10,183 nucleotides of DNA. Source: Euperipatoides rowelli (taxonomy: Eukaryota; Onychophora; Udeonychophora; Euonychophora; Peripatopsidae). This document shows, in pieces, positions 1-7,079 of the stretch (position 1 is the stretch's first letter; every line of letters begins with the position of its first letter). The stretch lies in NCBI GenBank assembly GCA_003024985.2, contig PXIH01S0006990.1. One strand, given 5' to 3'. The notes below the pieces were generated by a model, which did not search any database, was not told the DNA's origin, and saw only the letters and a program-made list of their open reading frames with translations. A program made the translations under genes and the position numbers.

Positions 1-260
1 TTAAGATTATAACATAGAAAAAAAGTAGAACCCTTGTTTATAATTTGATTTCAAGCAATAATAATTAGATTTCAATGATGTGATACTTGAATTTGCTTCA
101 AAAAACTCTAGAAAACATTTGATTTGAATACTTGATTTATAGTGTGTAATATATTTGACTTGCACTAAATGTGACAATATATAATGTTGACAACAATACT
201 TATATTAAATTCTAATTTATTACATATATAACATTCAAAAGTAAAACTAGTGAAAACTCT
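1..260. other. AT-rich DNA, no gene seen
   Basis: Low-complexity AT-rich sequence with stops in all frames apart from the tail of a minus-strand open frame that runs from 341 down to a TAG at 165-167. I see no repeat, RNA gene or recognisable coding similarity here. Confidence 0.6.
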
Positions 261-374
261 ACAAGCAGCGTGGTTGTCTCCTCTCGTCATGAGTCTCGCC
301 ACCTTGAGACTGCCTGGCTTGACTAATCCAGCAATCTTTATTTATACTATCCTGCACATGACGAGAGAGCAACA
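261..374. repeat. GC-richer fold-back segment with nested hairpins
   Basis: This stretch is about 54 percent GC at 261-330, against about 25-30 percent in its flanks. CTCTCGTCATG at 281-291 is the exact reverse complement of CATGACGAGAG at 357-367, and the pairing continues imperfectly outward (GTTGTCTC against GAGAGCAAC) to about 274 and 374. Inside the stem are AGTCTC/GAGACT (292-297 and 306-311, perfect, 8-nt loop) and CTGG/CCAG (around 314-330). The minus strand is also open for 58 codons from 341 to 168 with an unbiased peptide (for example VKPGSLKVARLMTRGDNHAA). I cannot tell whether this is a miniature transposon, a structured RNA or a coding remnant. It is not a standard tRNA: the stem lengths and loops do not fit. 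Confidence 0.5.
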
Positions 375-690
375 GTGAGTTAATACACAAAATATTATTT
401 ACTTAGTCACAAATACTACATAGTGAAAGTCCAAAGTTTGGGCAAATTAGAAAAATCTTTGTTGCTATGAGATGTCAAATGTCGGAACTCCTTTATCTAT
501 AAATCAATCCTTCACCAGAGATAAATGACTAATTGAAAAATAAAGTGATATGGATATTACAGCTCTCTTCAATTTAAAAAATATTATCCAATCTTGATAC
601 AAAAATAGAAGTTAACTTAAATAAGGTTGAAATCCGTCTATGCAGAGGCTACTGGGGTTGGACTCCAAAATTCAGAAACATTAAAAACAG
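375..690. other. AT-rich DNA, no gene seen
   Basis: No recognisable coding similarity, tandem repeat or strong inverted repeat. It lies just outside the 3' end of the minus-strand LINE and may hold the original insertion flank. Confidence 0.5.
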
Positions 691-831
691 ATTTATTTAC
701 TTATTTGTATTAACTAACTTTGCAGTTAGGATAAGACTTAAGTCTTATTACAATACAAATCCAATCGTACAAAATATCAGAAGAATATAAGAACTAAAAC
801 AAAGAGAAAAAGAAATCAAAATATACAGAAT
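691..831 (-). repeat. LINE 3' UTR with cloverleaf-like fold
   Basis: This directly follows the stop codon of the RT remnant at 832. Read on the minus strand it ends in an A-rich tail with TAAATAAAT (about 691-708), the kind of short A-rich tail seen on CR1/L2-type LINEs. Three inverted repeats nest here: ATTTGTATT (703-711) with AATACAAAT (752-760) as an outer stem; CTAACT (714-719) with AGTTAG (724-729), loop TTGC; and the perfect 18-bp palindrome ATAAGACTTAAGTCTTAT (731-748). All stems are perfect. It is known for some LINEs that a 3' stem-loop is recognised by the reverse transcriptase; that role here is inference. Confidence 0.6.
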
Positions 832-1210
832 TCATTGGAAAATGATCAACGGGTCAATGTGACGTTTGATATGAAAAAAACCTTCTGATTTAAATGTTAC
901 AAAATTTACAAAAATGAATACATTAGGTGAAAGAGAGTTCCACAAACCTATATTTCTATTGGAAATAAATTTATTTCTTCGTGCCGATTTAGTGAATATT
1001 CTATTTACAGAAAACTTATGCCCTCTAGTTCTCTTATCAGAAATCAAAAATAAATTACGTTGATTATTTTTGGATATTAAAAAATCCAAGAATGAATTTT
1101 GTCATATGTCTAAACATTTTTTCAATGACCAATAACTCTAGTTTATTAAATGAGAGAATACTAGAAGCACAATATTCATATATTGGCTGAATGTAAATAC
1201 AATAGAATTG
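832..1210 (-). pseudogene. LINE reverse transcriptase, C-terminal remnant (CR1/L2/Jockey-like)
   Basis: This is a dead fragment of a non-LTR retrotransposon ORF2, the protein that copies element RNA into DNA at the insertion site. Two minus-strand pieces in different frames carry the hallmarks of the region after the RT palm. From 1210 to about 1090 the frame reads QFYCIYIQPIYEYC, then KLELLVIEKMFRHMTKFILG, matching the usual 'LYKSYVRPILEYASPVW...LLERVQRRATKLIPG' pattern of the thumb region. From 1089 to 832 it reads LFLISDKRTRGHKF, then FISNRNIGLWNSLSPNV, the conserved 'TRGHSLKL...FFSNRVVNLWNSLP' tail, and ends at a stop. A frameshift and an apparent loss of about 30-40 residues separate the pieces. 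The catalytic palm is absent, so the fragment cannot be active. Family is assigned from motifs only; clade (CR1, L2 or relative) is uncertain. Confidence 0.8.
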
Positions 1211-1269
1211 ATACGGTCATCACTGATTGATATGATGAAAGAAAATAATGAAATAATAAATATAAAAAA

Positions 1270-1640
1270 CTGACAGAAATTAATGATAAAACAAGAAGTA
1301 AAAATTTATTAATTTTTGGTTTAAATGAATGTTGACATTGTCACATTTCTTATTGACCTAGAGGCTATTAAGGATTCTACTAGAGACACAAATATAAAAG
1401 AGAAAATTGGTAAACTGTCAGATGTGAAAACATGTCCATTTCTATTGTCGTTAGTAGATGAACCCATTAAATTTACCTAAGAAAGAACAATTGTGTTGAG
1501 AAAAAACATAGTAACCAATACAATATAATCATGGCTTCAGATTTAGAATAGAAAGAGTTAAATTCAAAATAAAGAGAGCTGAATTTAAAAATAATTGGAA
1601 GAGATAGTTTCAATGGGTATAGAGAAGGATGGAGATATGA
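1270..1640 (+). pseudogene. LINE ORF1 remnant (RRM-like nucleic-acid-binding protein)
   Basis: This looks like decayed ORF1 of a CR1/L2-type LINE, which encodes an RNA-binding chaperone of the retrotransposon particle. The frame at 1270-1329 reads LTEINDKTRSKNLLIFGLNE, matching the coiled-coil end followed by 'sRxkNLIIfGlxE', the first RRM strand. A second in-frame stretch from 1361 gives KEKIGKLSDVKTCPFLLSLV and then ERTIVLRKN after a stop, like the 'HRLGK..rRPllvkF.d...R..VLrn' part of the RRM. The 1530-1600 segment (LE.KELN, RELNLK) recalls the basic C-terminal helix 'lt.kEReenkkLr.elk'. Stops and frameshifts occur throughout. It sits directly before the endonuclease remnant on the same strand, as ORF1 should. 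Assignment rests on motif pattern, not on a search. Confidence 0.6.
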
Positions 1641-1744
1641 TAAATAACACTCTGGAAAATATAAGAACTTGAAAATAAAGGTCTGAGTGTAAATGTATGA
1701 TAGTTAATAGACCACCCAAATCAAGTAGCAACTATATGGGAAAA

Positions 1745-2430
1745 AGATCAAAATCTATTGTACCTACACTTATCAAATAAACTTGATGAGATTAGACATT
1801 GAGGCTCTGATTGAATTCTGGCTGAGTGACTTCACTTTGGATAACCAAATATTAATGGATATGATGTAATTAGAAAAGATAGACTCGAGAAAAAAAGGGT
1901 CTGGTGTCATAATTTATTATAAGACAGATTTAAATCTTTCTATTTGGATGAACTGAATGAAATATGTGTAAGCATATACCGGTAGTTTCAAATTGTCTCA
2001 TGTTATATAGCAAATACCTTTTTGAAACTTTTATAGATCTCCAAATTGTATAAAAATAACCAATAGTGATGTTATTCTTAATAAAAAAAATGCTTTGATT
2101 TTTACATAATAAATTTGGTTAAAGTATTATTGTGCTAGGTGATTCTAACTTGCCAAATATAGACTGGATAAATGGAATTCATACCTATTCATAAAATTAA
2201 CTTAGAAAATGTTTTTCTGGTGTGATATAAAGCACATACTGTACTTATGTTTACTTAACATGTCACTTCCCAACAAGATTTATCTAACAATTTGACTCCC
2301 TTCTTGACTTAGTATTTAACTACAGGAATGGTCTAATTTCAAAACTGAAGTCTCATTGGGCTTTCATAAATATTCACCATATAGTAATATTTGAGTTTTG
2401 AATAATCCAGATAACAGTTTTCATTTAGAA
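1745..2430 (+). pseudogene. LINE APE-type endonuclease remnant (ORF2 N-terminal)
   Basis: This is the decayed endonuclease domain that nicks target DNA to prime LINE reverse transcription. In order across shifting frames: KIKIYCTYTY and SNKLDEIRH (about 1750-1800, equivalent to 'lkilytNaRSl.nKldEl'); IEFWLSD followed by DNQI (about 1810-1850, the 'ETWL' segment retaining E); GYDVIRKDR, then KKGSGVIIYYKTDLNLS (1859-1940), the very typical 'GY.l.RkDR..rrGGGVaiYvk'; FYRSPNC (about 2027-2050, from 'YRPPns'); VLGDSNLPNIDWIN (2132-2173, from 'GDFNlP.IdW'); and FPTRF, then QFDSLLDLVF and NGLISKL (2270-2345), the 'fPTR...LLDLvfTN' end. At least three frameshifts and several stops make it non-functional. 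F to S in GDFN and loss of the SDH aspartate are visible. About 690 bp is the normal domain length, so little is missing. Confidence 0.8.
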
Positions 2431-2840
2431 AAAATGTATGTTTTTCAGTCAAAAAGTTACAGCTTATATGACAATAAATATATTAGCTAATTACAACTAG
2501 AATGATTGATTATTCATTAGCAATTTCTAATGAGTGATCATTCAATTATGTTAGTCCTTTGATTAATAACATTCCATTTTTAAGGTATTCTGATTATGCT
2601 CATTATCAGTTTCTTCAGTTTCATTTCAAAGATCATAAATGGTTGATTGGATGTTATACTTGTCATATTTGAGTGCACATTTTTAACATACAAATTTTGT
2701 AAAAAAATAGATTTATTCACAAGGGCTCGATTAATGATGAGTTTGAAGGCATCCTGGTATAAATGCACTTAAGGAAATTTTCAATATAGTTAATTTATTT
2801 TTTCTTCCTGTAATGTGACTAGTATACTTGACTCGAACAT
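2431..2840. other. AT-rich DNA, possible further LINE debris
   Basis: No confident feature. The minus strand is open over 2580-2768 and loosely resembles the spacer between endonuclease and RT of LINEs (VNKSIFLQNLYVKN followed by QPFMIFEMKLKKLI, compare 'k.fP.k.vkvk...PWmt.eikklI'). The resemblance is weak, so it is not called as a gene. Confidence 0.4.
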
Positions 2841-2843
2841 TTA

Positions 2844-3349
2844 AGGCTCATTTATAGTTTTATGTAATAGGTCTCTGATCCATTTGATCCGTCTCATAAA
2901 CATAGAAGTGTGCATGAAGTTGTTCATAGTTTTTTGTAGGGTTGCATAATTAATGAAATTGCCTAATAGAATAGCCAATCATATTCCTCTTCTACAGTTG
3001 TTATGATTTTTAGTTTTACACATCAAAATGAATTCCAATAAACGTTTAGTATTATGTAAAATATTTTATTTTAACTTTTTTACTGCTTTACAAAAATTCA
3101 TTTTCAAATAAGATGTTTTTAAACTAAATCAATTGGGACAAAAACAACAGTGTGTTGCCTTCTACTTAGACAATCTAAGATATTGGTTCAATGGCTAACA
3201 TTGATTTTATTTCAATAATTACGGACGATGATGGATGACTATCCGTCTTTTAATTGTGCAAACCTGACTGCAGCAGTACACATGATTTTACAGAAAGCTA
3301 TCCATTTTTATGCTTCTTTCACATATTGCGTAGAACTATAAATGAACCT
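2844..3349 (+). mobile_element. TTA-flanked MITE, copy 1 (PIF/Harbinger-like)
   Basis: This is a 506-bp non-autonomous DNA transposon. The left end AGGCTCATTTATAGTTTTAT is inverted at the right end (CTATAAATGAACCT at 3336-3349), giving terminal inverted repeats of about 21 bp with 3 mismatches. TTA at 2841-2843 and TTA at 3350-3352 form a 3-bp target duplication, the type made by PIF/Harbinger transposases. A second copy in the same orientation lies at 8465-9006. Shared blocks include ATGAATTCCAATAAACGT (3028-3045), CAATAATTACGG (3213-3224) and CCTGACTGCAGCAGT (3263-3277). No transposase is encoded. The left flank also reads TTAA, so a piggyBac/Kolobok-type origin is the main alternative, but only TTA is kept in both copies and it gives symmetrical ends. 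Confidence 0.85.
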
Positions 3350-3402
3350 TTAATCCACACAGTTTTTATTGATATTTCTTTTATCTTTTTTTTTTATAAT
3401 AG

Positions 3403-3485
3403 GAATGCAAAGCGCTCTGAAAAAATTGATTTCTTCTCATTTAGGATTACTGACAAGATTTTATAGAGATCCAGCTACTATAATG
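3403..3485 (+). CDS. candidate internal exon of an unknown gene
   Basis: I do not recognise this protein. A long pyrimidine tract (about 3375-3395) ends in ATAATAG at 3396-3402, a good splice acceptor; GTAAAT at 3486-3491 is a good donor. Between them is an 83-bp segment with one open frame from ATG at 3405: 27 codons ending exactly at the donor, including MQSALKKLISSHLG and LTRFYRDPATIM. The composition (Q, S, H, G, R, D, P) is less AT-skewed than chance frames around it. The incoming phase would be one base from the preceding exon. An internal acceptor-like TTTAG at 3440-3444 could shorten it in the same frame. It starts only 54 bp beyond the miniature transposon. No partner exon was identified in the window, so it may be chance; the frame runs on into the putative intron to a stop near 3530. 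Confidence 0.3.
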
Positions 3486-3880
3486 GTAAATATGTTTCAA
3501 CAATATTTACATATGCTTTGATTTCAACTCACTAATTTTCATAAGAGGATAATCCTCCACTCATCTTTTAAAATAGCACACTTATGAGTAGAACATAAGC
3601 TGATACAGTCAAACTCAGAATGATAATTTTTTGTAGCATTGTACTTTGAAAAGTTTTAATATAAGAGAATTTAATCATTGTGTTACTTGAATGGTAGGTA
3701 GCTCGCCGAAAGTTATTTTCTCATTCTNCGTGCTCTGAAAATGAACAGAAATAAGAAAGTGTGATGAACGGAAAAAAATTGAATTTTCTATGACTGGACA
3801 ATCTTTTTTCTTAACCNCATTAGAGTTTGGATTCAAAGGGTTAAATAACGCTTAATAAAAATATAAGCATTATTTTTAAC
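3486..3880. other. AT-rich DNA with two ambiguous bases
   Basis: No gene or repeat recognised. Single N bases at 3728 and 3817 show unresolved assembly positions. If the exon at 3403-3485 is real, this would be its downstream intron. Confidence 0.5.
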
Positions 3881-3884
3881 TAGT

Positions 3885-4270
3885 TGACCTGGCGTTGACC
3901 CAGTTGGAAAGGGGGGGGGGGACAAAGTACTGGTGGGGTGACTATTTCCCGCTGGGTCCTAGTGTGTAAGTATTTCAAATTTTGTCTCGATCAGTCCAAG
4001 GTTTAAAAATTGTCCATGTGGGCGGTCCAAAACGTATGTGACCTGGCTTAATGACAGCCAATATTTCCACTGTGGCCTAGAGAGTAAAAAAGCCAAGTTT
4101 TGTCTCAATCAGTTGCACAGTTTAGGAATTTCCCTTGACAGAGAAGGTGAACATAGGGTCAAGGGCGAGGTGACCCGATTTAATTATAGCCTATATTTCC
4201 CAATAGGTTCTAGTGAGTAAGTAGGCCAAATTTGGTCTTGCTGGATCCTAGAGAGATGGACGTACCTAAC
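3885..4270 (+). repeat. three diverged tandem units of a ~120-130 bp repeat
   Basis: Three related units begin with GTGAC at 3938, 4038 and 4170. The order of shared blocks is GTGACC, TTAATNAYAGCC, TATTTCCC (3943, 4062, 4194), CTAGNGAGTAA, GCCAA and TTTNGTCT (3980, 4098, 4231). Units B and C keep every block; unit A lacks about 20 bp after GTGAC. A fragment at 3883-3900 (GTTGACC twice) suggests an older fourth unit. The segment is GC-richer than its surroundings. The plus strand stays open across 4038-4220, but the frame simply follows the repeat and shows no protein similarity I recognise. Function unknown; it is probably a dispersed repeat family with internal tandem structure. Confidence 0.65.
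3911..3921 (+). repeat. run of 11 G
   Basis: Uninterrupted G homopolymer inside the tandem repeat, isolated in an otherwise AT-rich window. It is a likely site of length error in the assembly. Confidence 0.9.
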
Positions 4271-4299
4271 TTTCTGAGCGCAATGGGCTGAGGGTTTTT

Positions 4300-4929
4300 T
4301 TAGGGCCCCTTTTGAAAATTCTTAAAAAATTAAAATACATATTTTATACATAAAGTAACATTTTTATAAATGTATAACTGTTAATACACATCAAGTTAAA
4401 ATTGTAATAAAATTTATTGCAAAAAAAAAAAAAAAAAATGTATAGGCCTATTTTTAATTGTATATAAATTTAACTTTAAAAAAAAAAAAATCTAAAAATT
4501 ATTAATATAGTGTAAGTCAGCAGGACACTCAGCGAAACAACTTGGCCCTGCATGTAATTGCTATATGAAATTGTAATGATTTATAAGGGATTGGATCTTA
4601 AGTTTGAAGTCTAGTGTTTTTTTTTTACACTTTAACATTCTAACAATACATTTGTCTGAAAAATTCCTTGCAAAGCCCTTCATAAAATAATTGCAACTAC
4701 ACATGTTTTACTAATTGCACATTTTTATAACCTTAGGCTTTTCTATCAATTTATGTTCAGATAGAGGGCTTCTGTATATTGTAGGTATAAGAAAGTTATG
4801 TGCTGGCCAGTGGCCACATTACAATTTATTTTTTAATTTTAACAAGAAATTTCTAAATTGGAATTATTTTACATTTCTTGCACTTGTTTAACATTTGCAT
4901 AATATGCATTGTTCCTTAGGGGCCCTAAG
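4300..4929. repeat. AT-rich block bounded by inverted TTAGGGCCCCT
   Basis: TTAGGGCCCCT at 4300-4310 is the exact reverse complement of AGGGGCCCTAA at 4918-4928, and TGGGCT/AAGCCCA lie near each motif on the matching sides. Between them is AT-rich DNA with poly(A) runs (about 4421-4438 and 4479-4490). The right motif is part of the palindrome CTTAGGGGCCCTAAG (4915-4929). The motif is itself almost palindromic, so the pairing could be chance; no target duplication was seen. Confidence 0.3.
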
Positions 4930-4969
4930 CCCAAGCTCTGTTGGCCCTTATATACTGTAGATCCAGACT

Positions 4970-5062
4970 TGTAGTCAAGACCAGAAGTCTCAAGGCCATG
5001 ACCGGAAGGTCCAAGATGAGAACAAGCCAGTGGTTCAAGGCCAAGAACAGTTCAAATCAAAA
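4970..5062 (+). repeat. degenerate CAAGGCCAAGA-type repeat, patch 1
   Basis: Short imperfect units built on CAAG, GGCC and AAGACC recur every 9-14 bp (for example CAAGACCAGAAG, CAAGGCCATGACC, CAAGGCCAAGAACAG). This is a decayed minisatellite; a related patch lies about 160 bp downstream. Confidence 0.5.
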
Positions 5063-5224
5063 CTTAAAGGCAAATAAATTCAACACCAACAAGAAGAAAT
5101 GCAAGACAAACTGAAACTGTAATGTTTTTTTTATACTAATTACTAATATTTTAATTTAAAAATAAATATCCTGAATATTTATTTATATAACTGAACTATC
5201 TGAGTTGACATTAAGGGAATATTA

Positions 5225-5345
5225 TCCAAAGACTAAGACTATGAGAACAAGGCCAAGTAATTTATCTTCGAGACCAAGGCAAAGTTCGAGGATACATTTT
5301 GTTGGCCTCGAGAGCTCTCGAGGCTGAAGCCAGGTCTAGAGTCCT
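5225..5345 (+). repeat. degenerate CAAGGCCAAGA-type repeat, patch 2, with palindrome
   Basis: Units such as GAACAAGGCCAAG and GAGACCAAGGCAAAG resemble patch 1. The patch drifts into a CTCGAGG-rich end containing the perfect 20-bp palindrome GCCTCGAGAGCTCTCGAGGC at 5305-5324. Confidence 0.5.
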
Positions 5346-5965
5346 ACAACTCTGTACCGGTAGTCAATTATTTTTTTTTTTTTTTAAAATAAACACTTTA
5401 ATTTTTCAAGTTTTTTTTCCCTCTTCTTTCAGAAGTTTAAAACTTGCTTAATGAACATTATGTTTATCGAAATAATGAAAAACATTGCAAAATGTCAAAA
5501 CAAATTTTTTTTAAATAACTTGAAATATTAAAAAACAAATTGGGTAGGGAGGAGTAAGAAGAAAGGGAAAAAAAAAACATTTTTCTGATTGTTTTTTTTT
5601 TTTTAATTATACTATTTGATTTCCTCATCAAATTCTGACAAAAAAACAAAACATAAGTTATAATACTTTACTGACTAATTATAAAAATTTTTTTTTTTTT
5701 TTAATTGACACAATCACCTTCTTTTTCATCAAATTATGGTGCTTAAAGTTGAAGAGATATGGACCGGGGAGTACGCTATGTTTGTTTCACTAGCATAATC
5801 TGAATTAAAAAGAGGATGCTGTTATTGGAATTTTTAACAATTTTATGTACAGTAAATAAAAATCATATGGTGTTAGGACTAGTAAAGGCAAAAAAAAAAA
5901 TTAATGTAAAAAAGAAATAAAATTTAAAACTCTAAAATTTTATTGTTAGAAGCTTATTGGATTTT
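5346..5965. other. homopolymer-rich AT DNA, no gene
   Basis: Repeated long T and A runs (for example about 5369-5386, 5593-5604, 5688-5702, 5891-5900). Open frames here are low-complexity, mostly F, K, N and I, and are not credible genes. Confidence 0.6.
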
Positions 5966-6012
5966 GTTTGCATGACCACTGATAACCTAGTTAATGCTTT
6001 TTATATAGTATA

Positions 6013-6042
6013 CTAGTTTAAAAGCCCGTCAAAAATGACGAA
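6013..6042 (-). mobile_element. possible Helitron-like 3' end
   Basis: Read on the minus strand, a small hairpin CGTCA-TTTT-TGACG (6027-6040) is followed after exactly 10 nt by CTAG (6013-6016) and then T. Helitrons end in a hairpin about 10-12 nt before CTRR and insert between A and T, so the geometry fits. The stem is only 5 bp (7 with G-T pairs), the matching TC start was not located, and the hairpin motif also recurs nearby without CTAG. Tentative. Confidence 0.25.
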
Positions 6043-6055
6043 AAATAAATGCTAC

Positions 6056-6080
6056 CACCCACCTTCCTCCCCCACCCCCA
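6056..6080 (+). repeat. C-rich tract (G-rich on minus strand)
   Basis: The tract contains CCACC, CCTCCCCCACCCCC and similar C runs. The minus strand has two five-G runs plus a GGG and GG pairs, so a guanine quadruplex is possible but not of the strict four-run type. Confidence 0.4.
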
Positions 6081-6099
6081 TTGGTTGCCCACTTTCCCT

Positions 6100-6178
6100 G
6101 TTAGTTAAAAATGAAACCCATTATAGTTAGTCAAAAATGACGAATTTAAAATCCCGTCAAAAATTACGGATAGAAATA
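6100..6178 (+). repeat. ~26-bp tandem repeat containing GTCAAAAATGAC
   Basis: Three units start at 6100 (GTTAGTTAAAAATGAAAC), 6126 (GTTAGTCAAAAATGACGA) and 6153 (CCCGTCAAAAATTACGGA). The core of the intact form is the inverted repeat CGTCA-AAAA-TGACG. A fourth, separate copy is at 6025-6042; it and the third unit share about 26 bp of flank (TTTAAAAGCCCGTCAAAAAT against TTTAAAATCCCGTCAAAAAT). Confidence 0.6.
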
Positions 6179-6281
6179 TGTTTAAAAATAATTAAATTGT
6201 TTAAATTGGTTGTATGTTTATCAGACTAACGCTTCAAGTGTGACAATGACCAAACTTGCCTTTTATTATATTATATTATAG

Positions 6282-6320
6282 CGAATGTGGCCGCAGCTGC
6301 AACAATATTGGCCACATTCG
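6282..6320. repeat. perfect 11-bp hairpin CGAATGTGGCC/GGCCACATTCG
   Basis: CGAATGTGGCC (6282-6292) and GGCCACATTCG (6310-6320) are exact reverse complements around a 17-nt loop that begins with the palindrome GCAGCTGC. It is GC-rich in an AT-rich setting, directly preceded by a TATTATATTATATTATA run. Confidence 0.75.
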
Positions 6321-6408
6321 TAATATGAAATGTAAGATCTATGGTTAACAATGGCTTTGCTTCTCCAGCTGCAAGTCAACTTCCGCAAAGGAAGGCATAT
6401 AGAACAAC

Positions 6409-6446
6409 TACAGAATTTACTTTTGTAGATAAAAGTAAATTCTGTA
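6409..6446. repeat. perfect 16-bp hairpin with 6-nt loop
   Basis: TACAGAATTTACTTTT (6409-6424) is the exact reverse complement of AAAAGTAAATTCTGTA (6431-6446), separated by GTAGAT. It lies about 90 bp after the previous hairpin. The plus strand is open through it (6341-6523), but that frame has no recognised similarity. Confidence 0.8.
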
Positions 6447-6634
6447 TTTATTTACAAAGTCCACATATTGATATAAATAACAAATTGACAATAATAAGGT
6501 CAAGGACAGAACTAAGCCCCTGAAATAATGTTTTTTTTCATAGTAAAACTTACACATTTGTTTACTGAAGACTTAATGCTAAGCATTGACATAAGACCAT
6601 GAAAAACATAATCATTACATATTTATTTCTAAAT

Positions 6635-7075
6635 ATGATTGCATATGCAAAGTTATCATACATAATTAAGTGTTGATTTATCCACATAGAGCAATTCATT
6701 AGCATCTGTGGTTAGATTCCGTTATCTGCCCAACATTATGGCTGGCGGTAGTAAGTTGAAATTATCTAGATCGGCGCTCAGCAAAATATTATTTCACTAG
6801 ATCATCCTAGGGTTCAGGGTACGGTAAGGTAAGGACTAAAGAAAATATACTAAAATTGGTGAGAAAAAAAAATACTAATTCACACACTACGTTTTAGTTG
6901 TCGCACGACTCATAACGTTAATTATATTGGTGAGCAGATAACGGAATCTGACCGCACTTGTCGCTATACTCAGTTGATCAGCTCTTTTTATTACAATAAT
7001 AGAAGAGCTGCAACTAGAGAGTAAACTACAACTGATAACTAGCCATTTTGGATTCCACATACACATTGCAATCAT
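6635..7075. repeat. long imperfect palindrome (fold-back element)
   Basis: Nested inverted pairs share one centre: ATGATTGCA (6635-6643) with TGCAATCAT (7067-7075); AGTTATCA (6651-6658) with TGATAACT (7033-7040); and AGATTCCGTTATCTGC (6714-6729) with GCAGATAACGGAATCT (6934-6949), the last a perfect 16-bp match that extends imperfectly on both sides (TGTGGTTAG against CTGACCGCAC; AACATTATG against CATAACGTTA). The right arm carries an extra hairpin, AGTTG..CAGCTCTT (6972-6986) with AAGAGCTGCAACT (7003-7015). Likely a non-autonomous fold-back or MITE-type element with indels in the arms. No target duplication identified. The two outermost pairs are short and could be partly chance. Confidence 0.55.
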
Positions 7076-7079
7076 AATA

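Noticed and set aside
261-374. tRNA or hammerhead ribozyme
   Set aside because: Stem lengths and loops do not fit a tRNA, and the hammerhead core (CTGATGA with GAAA) is absent.
3254-3466. 70-codon plus-strand open frame
   Set aside because: It lies mostly in the right part of MITE copy 1, crosses its end, and is in a different frame from the candidate exon; no similarity.
4038-4220. 60-codon plus-strand open frame
   Set aside because: It follows tandem units B and C, whose spacing (132 bp) keeps frame by chance; no similarity and no splice or start context.
5464-5649. 61-codon minus-strand open frame
   Set aside because: It is built of F, K, S and N from homopolymer tracts; low complexity.
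6732-6800. ATG frame at 6738 (MAGGSKLKLSRSALSKI)
   Set aside because: Short, ends at a TAG near 6798, and lies within the fold-back element; a GTAGTAAGT donor-like word is present but nothing supports an exon.
6887-7075. 62-codon minus-strand open frame
   Set aside because: It lies in one arm of the long palindrome and includes its extra hairpin; no recognisable protein pattern.
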